From contig NC_079384.1 of the NCBI RefSeq assembly GCF_021018895.1, positions 22,358,640 to 22,422,639 of the forward strand: a DNA stretch of 64,000 bases. The letters are read 5' to 3'. Of this stretch, positions 27,101-41,900 are shown in pieces; within the stretch, counting starts at the first letter, position 1, and the number at the start of each line of letters is the position of its first letter. This DNA is from Seriola aureovittata. Its lineage: Eukaryota > Chordata > Actinopteri > Carangiformes > Carangidae. A program made the position numbers and the translations under genes. The notes beneath the pieces are model-generated. The model was not told the origin of the DNA. It was given only the letters and a program-made list of their open reading frames with translations, and made no database searches.

Positions 27101-29583
27101 AGTGATGGACAACATCAAAGACAAGAGCTCTATCAGCCTCTAACTGATTTCATCATTCCTACATGTTTCTGAGCAAAACACTAAAATAGACTGAGCGCTT
27201 GTCAGCTTTCCAGGTCAGTGGAAGGCAGAACAACTAATGCATCTAACCAGATTCAAAACAAGGAAAGTGAAGTGATCTGATCATTCCGTCTGTAGGAATT
27301 TGACTCTTTATTCTGTCTTTATGCCTGTCATACAGCACACACTTAGCCAGAAAACCAGACCAATCAGTGAGTTCATGTTTATTTACTCTTGAAGATGGGT
27401 CTGGCCCCCCTCCTGTTCAGACAGATTTCCATATGTCCACAAACCAGCCGCCCAATCAAAACCATTTATCTAAAATGTGGCAGGTTTCATGCCATGGTCT
27501 GTTGAATCCACTATCACAGATATTCTCTAACAGAAGAACAACTGCTCTTACACTGTAGTAATTTTTATGTCGCGATGCATTACTTTACGTGTCCATGCTC
27601 CTTGCTGATTCACTGATGTAATAATGTAGATTTTGAATGCGATAACTCTTTGTAACGGTTATTCCACCATCAGTTTGTTGTACAGTTGTTTTAAGCAAAC
27701 ATAATAACTTGTGTTGATAACGCAGGACCAGGGGAACTCAACTGTTGTCCCTGTTGTTAACTCCATAGGTTCTCCTCATCAGCGTGTTTTGATGTGTTGG
27801 TCCGGTCGGAAGAGAAAGAAATTATCTTTCCAGACCTCTCTAACCCTCCTCATCAATGCTGCAGACTGCAGGCTACATTGGCCACTGCAAGCATAACACA
27901 CCTTAACCAACAAAAGTAACAAAAGCATTATTCATCCACTTGGTCTAAAATATAGATTTTTGAATCTGCCAAGCTTAAATCAAATTGTGTAAGGTTTGGG
28001 CTCAAAAAAGAGAAAGTCATACACAGTGTTGTCCTAACACAAGTGTTTCTCGTTCCAATCAGCCATACTTAAAGGTTGACTTAAAGGTGGGATGAAGTGT
28101 TTGTCTTGTGTATATGTAATTAGTATTAATGCTGAATTTAAATGGAAGCATTAAGTGTCTTGTGATCTACATGCTATTTTGTAGGCTTTTTTGGACAGAA
28201 ATATTGTTGTACCTCAGAGCAGTGTCTGGTAGAACAGCGGTTCTACTGAGCCCTTGTTATCAGTGTGTCTGTCAGTGTGGTATCCTCTGCTGTTATTTCC
28301 TTCCTTTCTGATAGTACTGTGTTCTTTGAAACACAAATACCCAAACTGTCCCATTGCCTTTTCAGATGCACAGAGCCACTGTCTAACAGGAAACAATGGT
28401 CTTATACATCTACCCCGGCTGGTCCGGGTTCAGTGCTGGTGAACCGTAAAGATACAGTGTCTGCTGAGGGCCAAGTTGATCTGGCTGAGGATCAGTCATA
28501 AAGCTTTTACATTACTTTTACGCTTTTTTAAGTGTTCGCGTTCTATTGAAGTGCAATATTGTATTGAATATGCTTATTGAATCTAGAGCTGGCACAATTA
28601 CTTGATTAATCCATAAGCAAACTTAAGCAAATCAATAAGCACTCCAATCAATTAATTAAGAAAAAGTGCCCAATATTTGCTTGTTCACACTCCTCCTGAG
28701 TATTTCCTTTTTTCTCTGCTTTTTATCTCTGCAAACTAAATATATTCAGGTTTTGCTCTGTTGATTTGACAGAAGAAAACGTTTGAAAGATGTCATCTTG
28801 GGGTCTGGGAAACTGTGATAGGCATTTTAGCTGTTTTCATGTAGACCAAACAACTAATCAATTAACTGAGAAAATGATAATGAAAATAATTGTTAGTTGC
28901 AGGATCTCATGAAGCCACTTGATCACCTGCTGTCAGTGTTGTCAAGTATTAAGTGAAAGGTTGAATAGATGTTGGAAATCATATACTGTATTTATGTATT
29001 AGTGGTTGGATGGCAGACCAGCCTCGTGACAGCAGGTATGTCTCAAATGAAAACGATCAAAGATGCATAAAATGAATTTGTAGTTATTTTTAGCTCAGAA
29101 CAATTTTCACAGTTGACTAAAAATAGGTCAGTTAGTGAGCTTTCCCGAGCGCCTGTGTCCTCCTTATTATACTCATTAATAGCTCTGATCTCCTCATGTT
29201 AACATATTTCGGTCAGAGCCTGTATGTAGTTTTCACTTACGGTCATGTATGAGCCATCATTCTTATCAGATGTCATAGAGATGAGCATCATACTCAACAG
29301 CACTTCTGCAGGATAAAATGTATGCACTGACTGTCTCTTTGAATTTAAGATTATATGAGAATATTGTTAGGCCTTTACGTCAATGATCTTTGATGCCTTT
29401 ATTTGTGGTGATTTGGTGATCAAGGAATTGAAAATTACCATAAATTCAAATGTAGAATGAAAGCAGTGACATTGATTCAATGTGTGATAGGAACTCATTT
29501 TGTAAAGCAGTGCTGCCCCGGTGTGGCTGTTACGTGGAAGCAGTGAAACTCATTCATGTCTCCTCTCTTCTCTGTGGCTCAGC

Positions 29584-29624
<41 letters not shown>

Positions 29625-32598
29625 ATCTGTGTTATTTGTTATGTTAAAAGTTATTTATCAGATTTTGTTGTTAAGAAACTAAACTCTTTGCAGCCGGGCC
29701 TGAAAAATGACACAATAGAAAATGGAAAATCTGAATTCCTGAGTAAAATATGGTAAAACATTGAAGGTATGGATGAACAACTGAATTGGCCTTTTCCATA
29801 CTTTTACATTTGAGCCATTTTCTTCAGAACCACACAGAGTGGGAGAATGTACTGTATGCATCCTGCTGTCTGAACTAGAAACATTTGTTATGAAAATATC
29901 ATACAACATGAATCCCCTGACATATCCCCTGGATATCAAAGAAAAATGTGATTTGAAAAGGAATATTATGATTATACAAAAAAGTCAAAAAGGTGCATTG
30001 GTTAGAGCATGCGTGTGTTACTGTGTGCTTGGATCACTGTTCTGTCCCATTGTTGAGAGGCTCCTATGTCTATTCAGCATCCTCTGCAGCTGTGTTGGTC
30101 CTTTTTTTATCCTTCTATTCATCCTGTCTCTCTTTGTCTCTTCTCTATCGCTCTCTCTTTCTGTCATTCTTTCCTAGAAGCTGTTGTCAGTGTAGATTCA
30201 TGTGAGCTGTAAACATCATTAAATGTGACAATTGGAAATTGGACATTGGAAAATTTAGCAACTACAGACACACTTTAAAATGAATGAATATTAGCATTCA
30301 TTAGATGCACACGAACATCACTCCATAGGATCTGTAAAAAGGCAATTGCTTGTCAACACATACAAAAGTTAGCATCTCATCACAAGAGGGCATTTTAAAA
30401 TGTCTGGCTGATATTAATTCCTCATAGATTTATCAATATTGGCGGATATGTCAGCCAATAAGTAACTGTGAAATGTGATTAGAGACATGTCAAAGTCATG
30501 TTTAAGGTCATTTAGAAACAGTTACTCCATCACAGAGTTTGTCCACCAGGGAACACACACTGAAAAATAGCAGCTCAGAATGTATTTTGGTCACAAGAAA
30601 TAAGAGAAAACCTTTCAGCTGCTATTCAGTTGCTCTTTAAATGAAGTTTGTGTACAGGAAAGCATAAATAAACATGTGGAAAGAGGGTTGAAAATCATTG
30701 AAGGCTTCACAGACTTTTTATTAATCTTGGAAGATCATCCATGATGATAATTATTACTTAGCTACTACATAGAAACACAAAACTCTTCATGTGTTGCACT
30801 TCAAGTCCTCACGCTTATAGATCTGAAACACTTAGAACATAACTGACACTGTTCCAAATTTAATTAAAAAAAAAAGTAAAACATATACAACTATACACAA
30901 TAAGACACCTAAAATATGCAGGGATTTATGTTCATGATAACTATTTCTAACACAGTTCACTTGCTGTAACAGTTTAACAACCCTTGTTGACTCGTCACTT
31001 GACGTGGTGCACCTAAGGTATTAGAGGATCTGTTTCTTTGATGATTTTATCGTAAGTCCCTCTCATATCCAAATAGAACTAGTTCCAAAAATAGATCAAA
31101 AGCAAGATTTTTGCACATAATGACTACAAACAAAAGAAGTGAATACATTTAGGTGCTGATTCTAAGCTCAAAAAGACATGTAAAAATTGTGTCGATACCC
31201 AGTCCAGATGTGAATTACCTTAATTAAAACCGGAAGTGCTCAAATTTACAGGTGTGATTCTTCTGCCAGCTGAGTTACTTCATGTCTCTCTCTCTGTTTC
31301 TGTCTGTTCACTTTCACCTTTGATGGTGTTTTTATAACATTTAGCTGTTTACACTTAACTGTGCTTTAGTGACATGATCAAGTCTTGACTCTTTGTCCTA
31401 CAGAGATTATTTCTCAGTGTTCTTTTCATCTCACTTGCTGTCTCGTTGGGTATTTCCTCCCTCTCTGCCCCCCCCCCCCCTTTCTGTCTGGGTCTGGTCT
31501 CTTTTAGACTAAGATTCTGGCTGACAGCTCTTTATTTACCTTTCTCTCTGCTTTGCTCTTCTTCTTCTGACCCCAACTGCAGTACATTTATAAGTTTACA
31601 ACTTATGTAACTGAAGTGGGTTTTATTTATAAAAGGGAGACAAACCTACCTTACCAATTTACAACTTAGTGATGTACATAGTGTGGAATATTTGTAAAAA
31701 TGTTATTACTATCACCAGATAATATTTTTTATCAAAGTCTTTAGCCTTCCAATGAAAGCAAAAAAGCACATGAATACCTTAGTCTGTTTAAGACGTTTTT
31801 TTTTTTTCAAACTTTGCTCTGCTGTTATTTTGTCTGTAGCTGCAGCCACTGGATTTAGCCAGTATTTTGCTTCAGCTCTTTCTCTGGCCATGGCATTCAG
31901 CATTTTATTTAGGCAGTCTGAATATACATAGTTCATTCTCCCTAGATCAGTTGATGAATAGATAGATCTGTTAACTGCATTTGATTAAATGTGTTTTTAT
32001 GCTCTGGTAGGTGCTTTCATAGCCCTGAAGCATCCCTCCTCAAAGGCATCATGTGGTTTGTTGCCTTCATACTAGAGGTATGAAGAATCAGGACAGAACA
32101 GATGCATATTCTCCTCTGACTCATGCAACACATTGTTATTTTTGTTCTGCCTCAAGTCCTCACAGTCAAGGAAACATAGTACAGAAATTGGTCACAGTGC
32201 TTTTTCCCAATCCAAACTTGTCAGACGAAGAGTCACGCACACTAATGCCAGAATAATGTTTTACAATTAGGGAAAGGGACAGTGACCAATGTAAAAGAAA
32301 CAAGTAGCGAAGAAAAGGGGTTAGGAAAGAAGAGAAAAGGAAAGTGAAGATCACAAGATGACAAGAGATGAGAGATGCAGAGGCTGCTGGATGATGTTTG
32401 CATGGACGTCAGCCTCTTTTAGTGTCTCTACATCCCACTTCTCCCTCTTTATCGTCATTCTCCCTTTCTCTTACTGTCTCATTGTAGCTGCCCTCAGGTG
32501 TCAGTGGAAACAGGAATGTGGGGCTGACAGCACTGCTAGAGCCGCTAGGGCTGTGATGGAGGGTTCAAGGAGGACGGACACGTGCATACACACACACA

Positions 32599-32632
<34 letters not shown>

Positions 32633-35600
32633 CTGGCATTCACATTTTTTCAAGAAGCACAAACATCTATGCTTGATTATAGTTTGATAATATTATTTTT
32701 GCACATATATCACATATCTCACACACTTGCTTTTTTTACATTTATCTAGAACAGGACATACACATAGACGTACACACACACACTGATTTACATTCGTTCA
32801 TAATTTTGTCTAATACCTACTTTATACACAGAGGACTGCTACTTACTTACATTATTGGTTAATGGAACACCTTACCAGTTTGTGAAATATGCTTAGTTGC
32901 TTTCTTTTTGAAGGTGAGATGAAAAGATGGATATCATGTCTGTGTGTTTAGTACAGAGACTGTTACAGGATGCATTTAGTTTTACTTAGCAAAAATACTT
33001 ATGTCTCTCTCATTCTTTGTTCCCACCTGACACCAAGTCGTAAGTAAGGAATTTTGACGGATGAAATGTTGCACAACTGTAAATTTTGCATCTATCAAGC
33101 AAAAAGTAATGTACATAGTGTGTAATATTTTGATGGCACTATATGGTGTATGGATTTCAAACTGAGAATTTGGATACTTACTACTAAAATGGCACAGAGC
33201 AAAAGTAGTGCACTAAACAGCTAAAGAATGGCAGCATGGCAAAACTGCTATCCTGGCTCTGTCCAAGTCATCCAACACTTATAAAGACTGCCACCTAAAA
33301 GTTGGCAAGACAGACACTGATCTGCTAAAATTTTACAATTGCTATGACCAGGAAGCACACTTTCTCTGACTTTATGGAAATCTGATATTTTCATATCACA
33401 AGTGATGAACAAAGACATAAAAACATGAGCCTATAAGGTAAAGTAGGTGGCGCATGTAGGCTATACACTGTATAGGCACAGTGTGGGCAGACAGGTGTGT
33501 GCTGGAAATAATTGAGTGAATACTTTCTATGGTATGCCTGTGAGTTTGATATACTGTAAAATGAGTTTACACAGGTATACTGTATACTGGCTTCAGGAAA
33601 CAGCTACAGGCTTGCACTCCAAATCTGACATTAACGAAACCTTCTTTCTGTTACCAAACTAACTGTCAGCCATGTTGTAAATGAAAGCAACTTAAAGCAA
33701 ACTTTGTCAAACAGTAATCAAGTGAATTAGTAACACCATTTATCAGTGCATTAATTAACCACATAATTGACCATTTACCCCTCTGGGTTTACTATAGCTG
33801 GATGCACTCGCTGCTGAGACTGTTCAGTACTACAACCCTGTAGTCTACAGGTTATGTAGACTCGACTCAACATGACTCAACTGCTGCTGATACTAGCTCT
33901 AAGATTAAAATGAGAGAGAGCTTGGCTAGCTGGTAAGCCCCTGCTTTCTCTTTTTATCAGTCATATAAATCAGCAAGAATGTTAAATCACACAACCTTGT
34001 AAAAATGTTATTACTATCTCCAGATAATATTTTTATCAAAGGTTTTAGCCTTCCAACATCAATTCAAGTGTTGGCCTCAAACATCAATTACCGGTTGGTT
34101 GTACACTTTATGCTAAAATAGGCTAATCCTGTCCTAATTCCAGCAACAAATTTAATACAAAGATATGGAACTGATTCCAGTCTTATCATCTCACTCTTTG
34201 AATGAAAGGTTTGATTTGGTTTATTCATGTAACAAAAAAATAAACAACAGAATCTTAAACTAAAACGACAATAGTGCAAAAAAAAAAAATACAATTCACA
34301 TCAATACAACAGAACTGGATGAAAAGCTCAAGTAAAATCTTACTGATAAGGTGTCACCTTGCTGGTAAATAAGCATTACCTGTCTAATGGAAGGCTGTTG
34401 GACAGCACAGCACCAGCTTCTGGCTACAGTATTTATTTAAGGCACCATATTTAAAACATACATTGGTCCTGATCAACAAGCATGTTGAGTGTGGACAGAG
34501 AAAAAAGTAAAATGCTCATCATAAGTTTGCAGAACATAAGATATCTTCAAATTGCTTGTTGTGTCCAATTGAAGATTTCGCTTTACACTAATATTAAACA
34601 GAAAATCAGCAGATGGTCAGATTTCAGAAACTGGAACCAATGAATGTTTGCTTGCTTGACCAGTTTTTGTTGATTACTCTTCTGTTGTTCTACAAATTAG
34701 TTAATAATCAAATAGTCACTTTGCTTGCTTAGTTTGTAGTACATCAGCATCAGGCACAGACTTGTGAGTCTAAATGGAGGAGACGGGGAGACCCAGAACA
34801 GGGGGAGAGAGAGAGTAACATTGCTCTCTGCTCTACCAATGGGCTGGATTGTGTAGCTAAAGGAGGAGAGGCATGTGAGTGTGAGAGAGAAAAAGAGAGA
34901 GAGAGTGCGGGGATGTCAGCAAACAGAAACTATTGAGAGAGAGAGACTGAAAGGAGAGAGCTTCATGACAGTGTTCAGAACAGCGAAGACTGTACTTAGA
35001 CAGCAATATAGATAGCTAGCCACAGCCAATTCTTCACTATAGTGGCAGTATGAGGGGGGCGCACAGGATCAGCAGCAGCAGCACGGGATTGTTTCCAATT
35101 CCAACAAACTGACTACAAACTGCCTTCTCAGCTCAACTGGTCCAGGGACAGAATTCATCTGGTCTGCGATGGGTTTGTTTCCAAAGTCCAAAGACAAGCC
35201 CTAAATTTAAGCCAAATTGCATGGCACCAGCAAACCACTACTGCAGTGAAATGAGTGTGATTTTTCTGACATGGAGACAATTCTGTTTTGAAAAATATGA
35301 AGAGAACTAGTTGAAATTAGAGAGAGCTGTCAACTAATGTTGTCACAGTTTCTCACTGGGACCAATGCTGTTTCTCAACACAAGGATGCTACCAAAGCCG
35401 AAGATCTCATCTAGAACTGTGAATTGGACTAAATGAAAGGTGAGAAAATGCAAGAAGAAGTCAAGATTTGTTGAAGTCACACTCAGATTGGTAAAAAGAA
35501 ATGAGGACTATCTTGAGACAACATGTTAGAAAACTGGACAAAATAAAGACAGATTAAATTTAATCAAATCCGAAATTGGATGCTTTTCTTGGCTATTGGC

Positions 35601-38600
35601 AGGATCTTCATGGCTTGGCTGTCTATCTTTGACACTACAAAACACAACCAGTCAGTTGCCGAGTGGAAGATATACACGAATGATGAAGCTCTGGTTAAAT
35701 CCAACTCAAGGATTACCACTTCATACACTGAAGGTGTTTTGAATCCGTAGTCTGAGTGTGAGACACTTGAGAAGTTGACCTTACTGTAAGTCAATGGAAA
35801 ATTGACTTATCCTCAGTTACCACTTCTGGCTATGGTGCATCAAGCAGATCGTGCAAAAGTGACTGGATTTATCAGTTGTGGTGTCCAAAGTCTTGTGACC
35901 CCTGGTGTGTGTTAGTTCATGTTCATTGCACAGTCAGTACATGTGGGTACTAATATGGAGGTATGCTGAGGGTGTCGGGTGTTGCACCAGCTCCATCAGG
36001 CCACAAGTGGCAATTTCAGTGTTCTGTCGGGGTGGACTGCAGTGATGCCGAACCTCGCTGTATCTGGCTGGCAGTGTTAAGGAATATTTCACCTCGCGCC
36101 TCACCCCGGCGGACATTCATTGCATCACCAAGAAGACGGAGCTCCAAGAGGGTCATACAGCGCCATCGATTGTCCTGGGTAAGAGGGTGGATGGTAGTAT
36201 TGTGCTGTAACTGCCAATACATGATTACTTTTCTAAAGTCAACATTTTCCCAAAGACATTTTTGTAAAGCTCAAAAGGAATCTGAAACATGCTTTAGATC
36301 ATCATTAGGCACTGTTTGTTGAACTCACTGTCTTCAAAGCCAGACCAATGAAAGTCTTTCAGAATCAGAAAGCCAAGAATTGATGATGTTGAAGTTATTA
36401 ATGTTGCCTTTCTGCATTCCTTTTTGTTTTGGGGACAGAATGCCACAACCAGCCGAATATCACACATTTGATATATTGTGTCAGCATCAGTTGTCTATAT
36501 AAAAGTCTTGCCCACCCAGAGCAACATTAGATTTCATTTGGAGTCATGTTTTTGATGGCCTAATTAATTTAAACCTGCAATAACTAATGCTGTGGCCACT
36601 TTTTTTCAGCAGAAACACGTTGCAAACAAAACACTGACACCTCATGATGTTGATATGGTGAACTTGCTGGTGAACTAACCCTAACCCTTTTCTTATTTCC
36701 ACATCTAGCAGTCACAGAGCAACATAACCATCAACAAGATCATTCATGTGGAGTGGTGTTTGTGTCCAGCAGATGAATCAAAGCCCAATATTCCCTCTGT
36801 TTTAGCTCTGTTTTTTCTGCTGAGCAGGTAGTATGCATTGGGTTTATTTGTTCCTCAGCTTCTTACTGTGGCTGGAAACGAGGTTGATGAGAAAAAACTG
36901 TAAAGTTGTGGGCCAGGACACCAAATTGTGGAATGAAGGATCATACTTGAGTAAAACAAAAATTGAAACAAGTGAAACTATCAATCCAATTTGGCAGCTT
37001 TGTTCTTTTTTTGTACTGGACTACCTTTGGATGTTGCCATTGCTCCATCCTTGAACATAGTAGATTGACTGCAGCTCTAAAAACAGCTATGGCTGTCATC
37101 ATCTGAAGGCTCTTCATCTCCTGTCTGATCTGATGACTGTGGACAGGTGTATGTCCTCTGGTATTAGTCTTCTACCATCCTTCTTTAACCTTTCCTGTCT
37201 GCTCTGATCAGTGCACAGGAAAGACACCATTATTGACCATGTCCTTTTCTACAAGTGTAAATTCTCGTTTTATCAGAGGGAGCGAAGGTTAAGGTCCTTG
37301 CTGTGAACTTCAGTGTGTTAGCATAGGTACTGCAGAGTGGAGCTGAACAGAATGTGTATTACCAGCCTGTTGTCACCTACAGTTTGGAGGAAGATTGAGC
37401 ACATGGTGTTTGACTCATTTGAGTGTGTGTGTGTGTGTTATGTTATGTCTCTGTGCCTCCTTTAGGTGTTATATAATGTAGCACTGAGGGGGCCTGTTAA
37501 CTAGCGGAGGGGAAGGGAGACGAGGCTGATGCCCTCACTACGCACTGAGATTCATGTAACTTTATGTAAAGCCTTGTTTGTGTACAGTATTCAGACGTGG
37601 GTGTGTGTGTGTGGTCGTGCTTTTACATCATCTGTTCAGATATGCATCAAGGATCACACTGCTTCAACACACACTGCATGTAGCATGTTTGTTTGCTGGT
37701 AGAGTGTGTCTTTTAGTTATCCAGCTTGTCTGCGCTTTGTGTGTGAGTGTGTGTTGTCACACAAAGTATCTGTCAGTTTGTATTATCTGATCTGTGTATC
37801 CAGGCTGGATGTGTGTCTTTTTGCATCGTGTCACTCTTGCTCTCTCAGTTCAGCTCACTCTGCTGTAGTCTAAATGTCAGAGGAGCACAATTACTAAATC
37901 ATTATAGTACTCAACAAAAACATTTGTAAATTAATTCAGCTGCTGGCCCATGTTTATGATGAGCTATATTTAAGACACCACAACAAGCCCATGTTTTGAA
38001 AGAGCACAATTTTGCAGAGTGTTCGGGATCATCACATTTGATGTAGAATGTGCAGAACATTTAATTCTGCTCAGTGAGCATGTAGCCTTGGGTAGACAAG
38101 CTTACATTTAAATGTACAGGCTATATTTCAGTGTATAAATGTTCCTTCAATGGTTTGTGTTTTGTATAAGAGGGGGTCTGGGTTAGGACTCAGGAAGGTT
38201 TGGACAAACTGTCTTCATTCCCAGCATGAACAAAGCACTGATGTTCAGGTGCAATTTTTAACCAACAGTAGTAACAAATCCAGGGGTAACTTACAACAGA
38301 ACCTGGCCACACACTTATCATGGTGGTGAATAGGGACTGAGACAAAAGCATTCGTAATTTATAATTTAGCAGCCGGTTGGTAAAAATATTAGTGTTTGGA
38401 CATACTGAGCATACTGATAAAGTAAGAAAAAGTGGATTATATTGCAGGTGAGAAGTCACTTCTGACAAAAGGGGTATCCTTTATGTATGCAAGGGCATTT
38501 GCATAACTTAATGCAAATCATAGAAAGATGTTTGTATATGCAGTGAGTGTGTGAGTGAGTGCAAGAGAGAGATATGGAGGGGGAGGTAAACGTGTACAAC

Positions 38601-38905
38601 ATCTCACCTCTGTGTTTCCATTCACTTGTGTGAAATGTCACCTGCAAAGATGTCAGATGATGAGGAATTTAAAACAACATTGTACCCAACTAACACACAC
38701 ACACACACACACACACATACACACACAGCCAGTCTCTCTCTCACACACACACACACTCACAGGGAGAGAGAGAGAGAGAGAGAGAGCACTAAGTGATAAA
38801 AACAATAAAAAGCACTTTTCATACAGTGTAACACAAAGTGCTTTACAAAATATAAGCAATTAAGAAAAAAACAAGCCCCACCCCTTCACTCTCTCTCTCT
38901 CTTCA

Positions 38906-38963
<58 letters not shown>

Positions 38964-41900
38964 AATCAACTGAGGTTATTCATTGTGTGTTGTGAAGGCT
39001 GATGGTAATGAAAATAAATGTTATGTAATGCTATTAGAGTGGCTCTTTTAAAAAGTTTGAATAAGTCAGTGTGAAGTAAAAGCCTTAAAACTATTTAATA
39101 TCTGGTTAGAAAGCAAGCCAACATCACAAACTAACACTGCCTTTCAGTGATTTGAGAATAGTTTATAGAGGTTATTGTTATCTGTTTGAACATATAATAA
39201 AAAAAATTGATCTAAACTTAATAAGTTCTCTCTGTGGAAAGTGTATGTCCCCTCCTTGCTCTCCTTGGAACTATTCTTAGAGGCGGAGGTTTCCCCAAAT
39301 CATGCTTCCCAAGGGCTTGACCATCCAGTTCCTGAACAGGCTTCCTGTTTGTGTAGCTGGCTTAGTCGAGTTTGAGTGCTTTTTTGTGTATAATGATGTG
39401 ATGTGCGTGTCAGTGTGCATGGCGACTATGTTTTCGGTCTCCCCTGTCATCATAATCCAGCAGTAAGATATCTTCAGTACTGTCTACTGTATTTTGTCCA
39501 CTGTTCATTATCCATACAAGTTCAATACCAAGGTTTTGGCCAACAGTTGCCATTTTGATTATATGAGACGCTTGAAACATTAAACCGTTTTCAACAGTTG
39601 CTTCATAGTGATTGAGTGCTTCAGAAAGCTTTGTTTCAGTCTCACTGCTCAACAGCCTTGTTGCCAACAGCATCAGACCTACCTTCTCCGCACCATACAG
39701 ACGAGGTTACCAACTAGTTATTAAGAATCTGGAACATTTAGCAGCTAAGGAGCCAGACTTTTTTCTCAGGAGTTGGTGGAGACCAAAACAGAGCTAAAAG
39801 AGGAGTGAATATTTGACTCGCATTCACTGGTTGGACTCTTAATGAAAGGTAAAGCTAATGTCTTTCTGCTGGATGTGTAAATAAACAACTGGCTGAAAAC
39901 ATGTAATTATAAACTTTTTAAAGTGATAGTATGTACTGTGTTGTTTATTCTGCCTTCTGGCTCTGTTCAGTGCGACAGTAAGGCAGCATGAACAATACCC
40001 TGAAAGTGATACTATTTCTCATTCAGAAACTGTAAAATGTTCAAAGGGGAATCCTTTATTTATGCAAGGACAATATTGATTAATTAAACTCATAGATAAA
40101 TGTTCATGTACACACACTTACAAATAGAGCTGGCAAATAAAATCACACAGTTCAATAAAACATACTCTAGTATGTTGGCATTTCACATTGAGTGGGTGGG
40201 TTAGTAAGGTAAGAGATGTGGAGGGGAAGGTAAACATGTACAACATCTCACCTCTGTTTCCATTAACTTGTATGAAATGTCACCTGCAGAGATGTCAGAT
40301 GATGAGGAATCTAGCACAACAATGTACCCAACTAACAATGTACACAATTATCGCTGCTGCAACACCTGTATTATACCTGCTATGTCTGGTGGGAAAAAAG
40401 CCTTTTTGAGCTTTAATCTTTTTCAAGCTTTCAGTGTATTATGCCTTCAAGACATATATAATGGTAACTGCCACTGAGAACTAACTCGCTCTATTGAAAT
40501 AAGCTACCCTTGTTGAGCCTCACCACCAAACTACAATTTTTCATACTCCTTCCAGGAAAGGTAAAAAAGGTGGCGGCACAGCAACCTCACTCACTTTACA
40601 GACCACCCAAACAATGGGCATCTTTTATCTCAGATTTTTAAGAATTACTTAACACACTAACGACAACTGGAGTATTATTTCAGGTTTATAATTTATGAGA
40701 TTCACGATAGCATTGCTTAACTTCCTGTTATTGTTGTCTTAATTTTCTTTTTTTTTTATTGTTTTTATCACTTAGTGCTCTCTCTCTCTCTCTCTCCTTC
40801 TGTGTGTGTGTGTGTGTGTGTTTGCTTCTATTTTGTAAAGCACTTCGTGTTAGACTGTATGAAAAGTGCTGTACAATTAAAGTCTGAAGTAATTATGATT
40901 ATGTCCATATACTGTGTCGGCCTAGTCTTTTTTTTCCTAATAGAGCTTTTTGGCTCAGTTCAGGCACAACACTGAAGTCACACTTCTTTGCTGATCGACT
41001 ATCTTTTCAGACCTGCACAGTATTGCATCATAAGGTTAAATATCAGGTGGGTTAGCAGGTTAGTCGTTTCTCTTGTTGGAAGGTCCACTCTCTGTGTTTC
41101 TTTGTTGTGGACCTCCTGTACCACATACAGTTATTTGTGGATGTTTTTAGTCTCTCTCTGTGAAGGTCTATTGTTCATCTAATTTTCCAGATCTGTGTTT
41201 ATGAGCCCTAATAAGTTCCTGTTGTTTAATGACTGTTATTTATAGATGGTATATATTTTTAACTCTGCCATTGTTGGATGCAGTTAATAAATGTGATTAT
41301 AGTTGAGGTTGTTGGTGAAAACAGAGCTTCCTTTTTGGAGAGAGGAAGTCTCAGAGAAATTCCTGGCATTGAAGGAATTCTGCTCTGGTCGAATCTGGGC
41401 AGAGTCCTGAGTGAAAGGAACACACACACCGACACCCACCCCTGCAGACTTCCTTTAAATCTATTCAACTGTGGATAAATTCACACTCACATAGACAAGT
41501 TCAGTGGAGACACCTGAAAATGATACTTGAGATGTACTTTATGATTCACATGGTAAAGTTTTGTCCATATTCCAAAAGGGAAAGTAAAGTTAAGCAATGT
41601 TGACTGAAACATTTTTTCCAACTTCTCTTTTCAATAGGCTAAAGGGCGGAGAGATGGCGTGGTGTCATCCAATGAGAACAGGCGCTGGCCGCCATCATCG
41701 GGTGAGGTGGAGGGCGGGTCGTGGCAGGGCCCAAGTACCATTTTACTCCAGAAGAATTCACAGGGATTCGGCTTCACTCTGCGCCACTTCATTGTCTACC
41801 CACCAGAGTCCTCCCTCCACAGCCTCAAAGTAAGTGATTTGCCTCTCTGCTTTTGGACCTCGACCTGGAGCCAATCTGTCCTTTCCTAATAAGTTCTAGG

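Larger units (their letters stand above)
13331..41637 (+). other. arhgap23 intron 1 (28.3 kb)
   Basis: A very long first intron running from gtaagt at 13331 to an AATAG acceptor at 41633-41637. It holds most of the transposon remains in the window. I found no supported coding exon inside it. Parts not covered by the repeat entries (about 13.3-17.1, 25.2-28.6, 29.0-31.6, 32.6-33.1, 35.1-36.5 and 36.9-38.4 kb) show only unassigned AT-rich sequence and microsatellites, with spurious short ORFs. Long first introns often contain enhancers, but none can be named from sequence alone. Confidence 0.85.
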
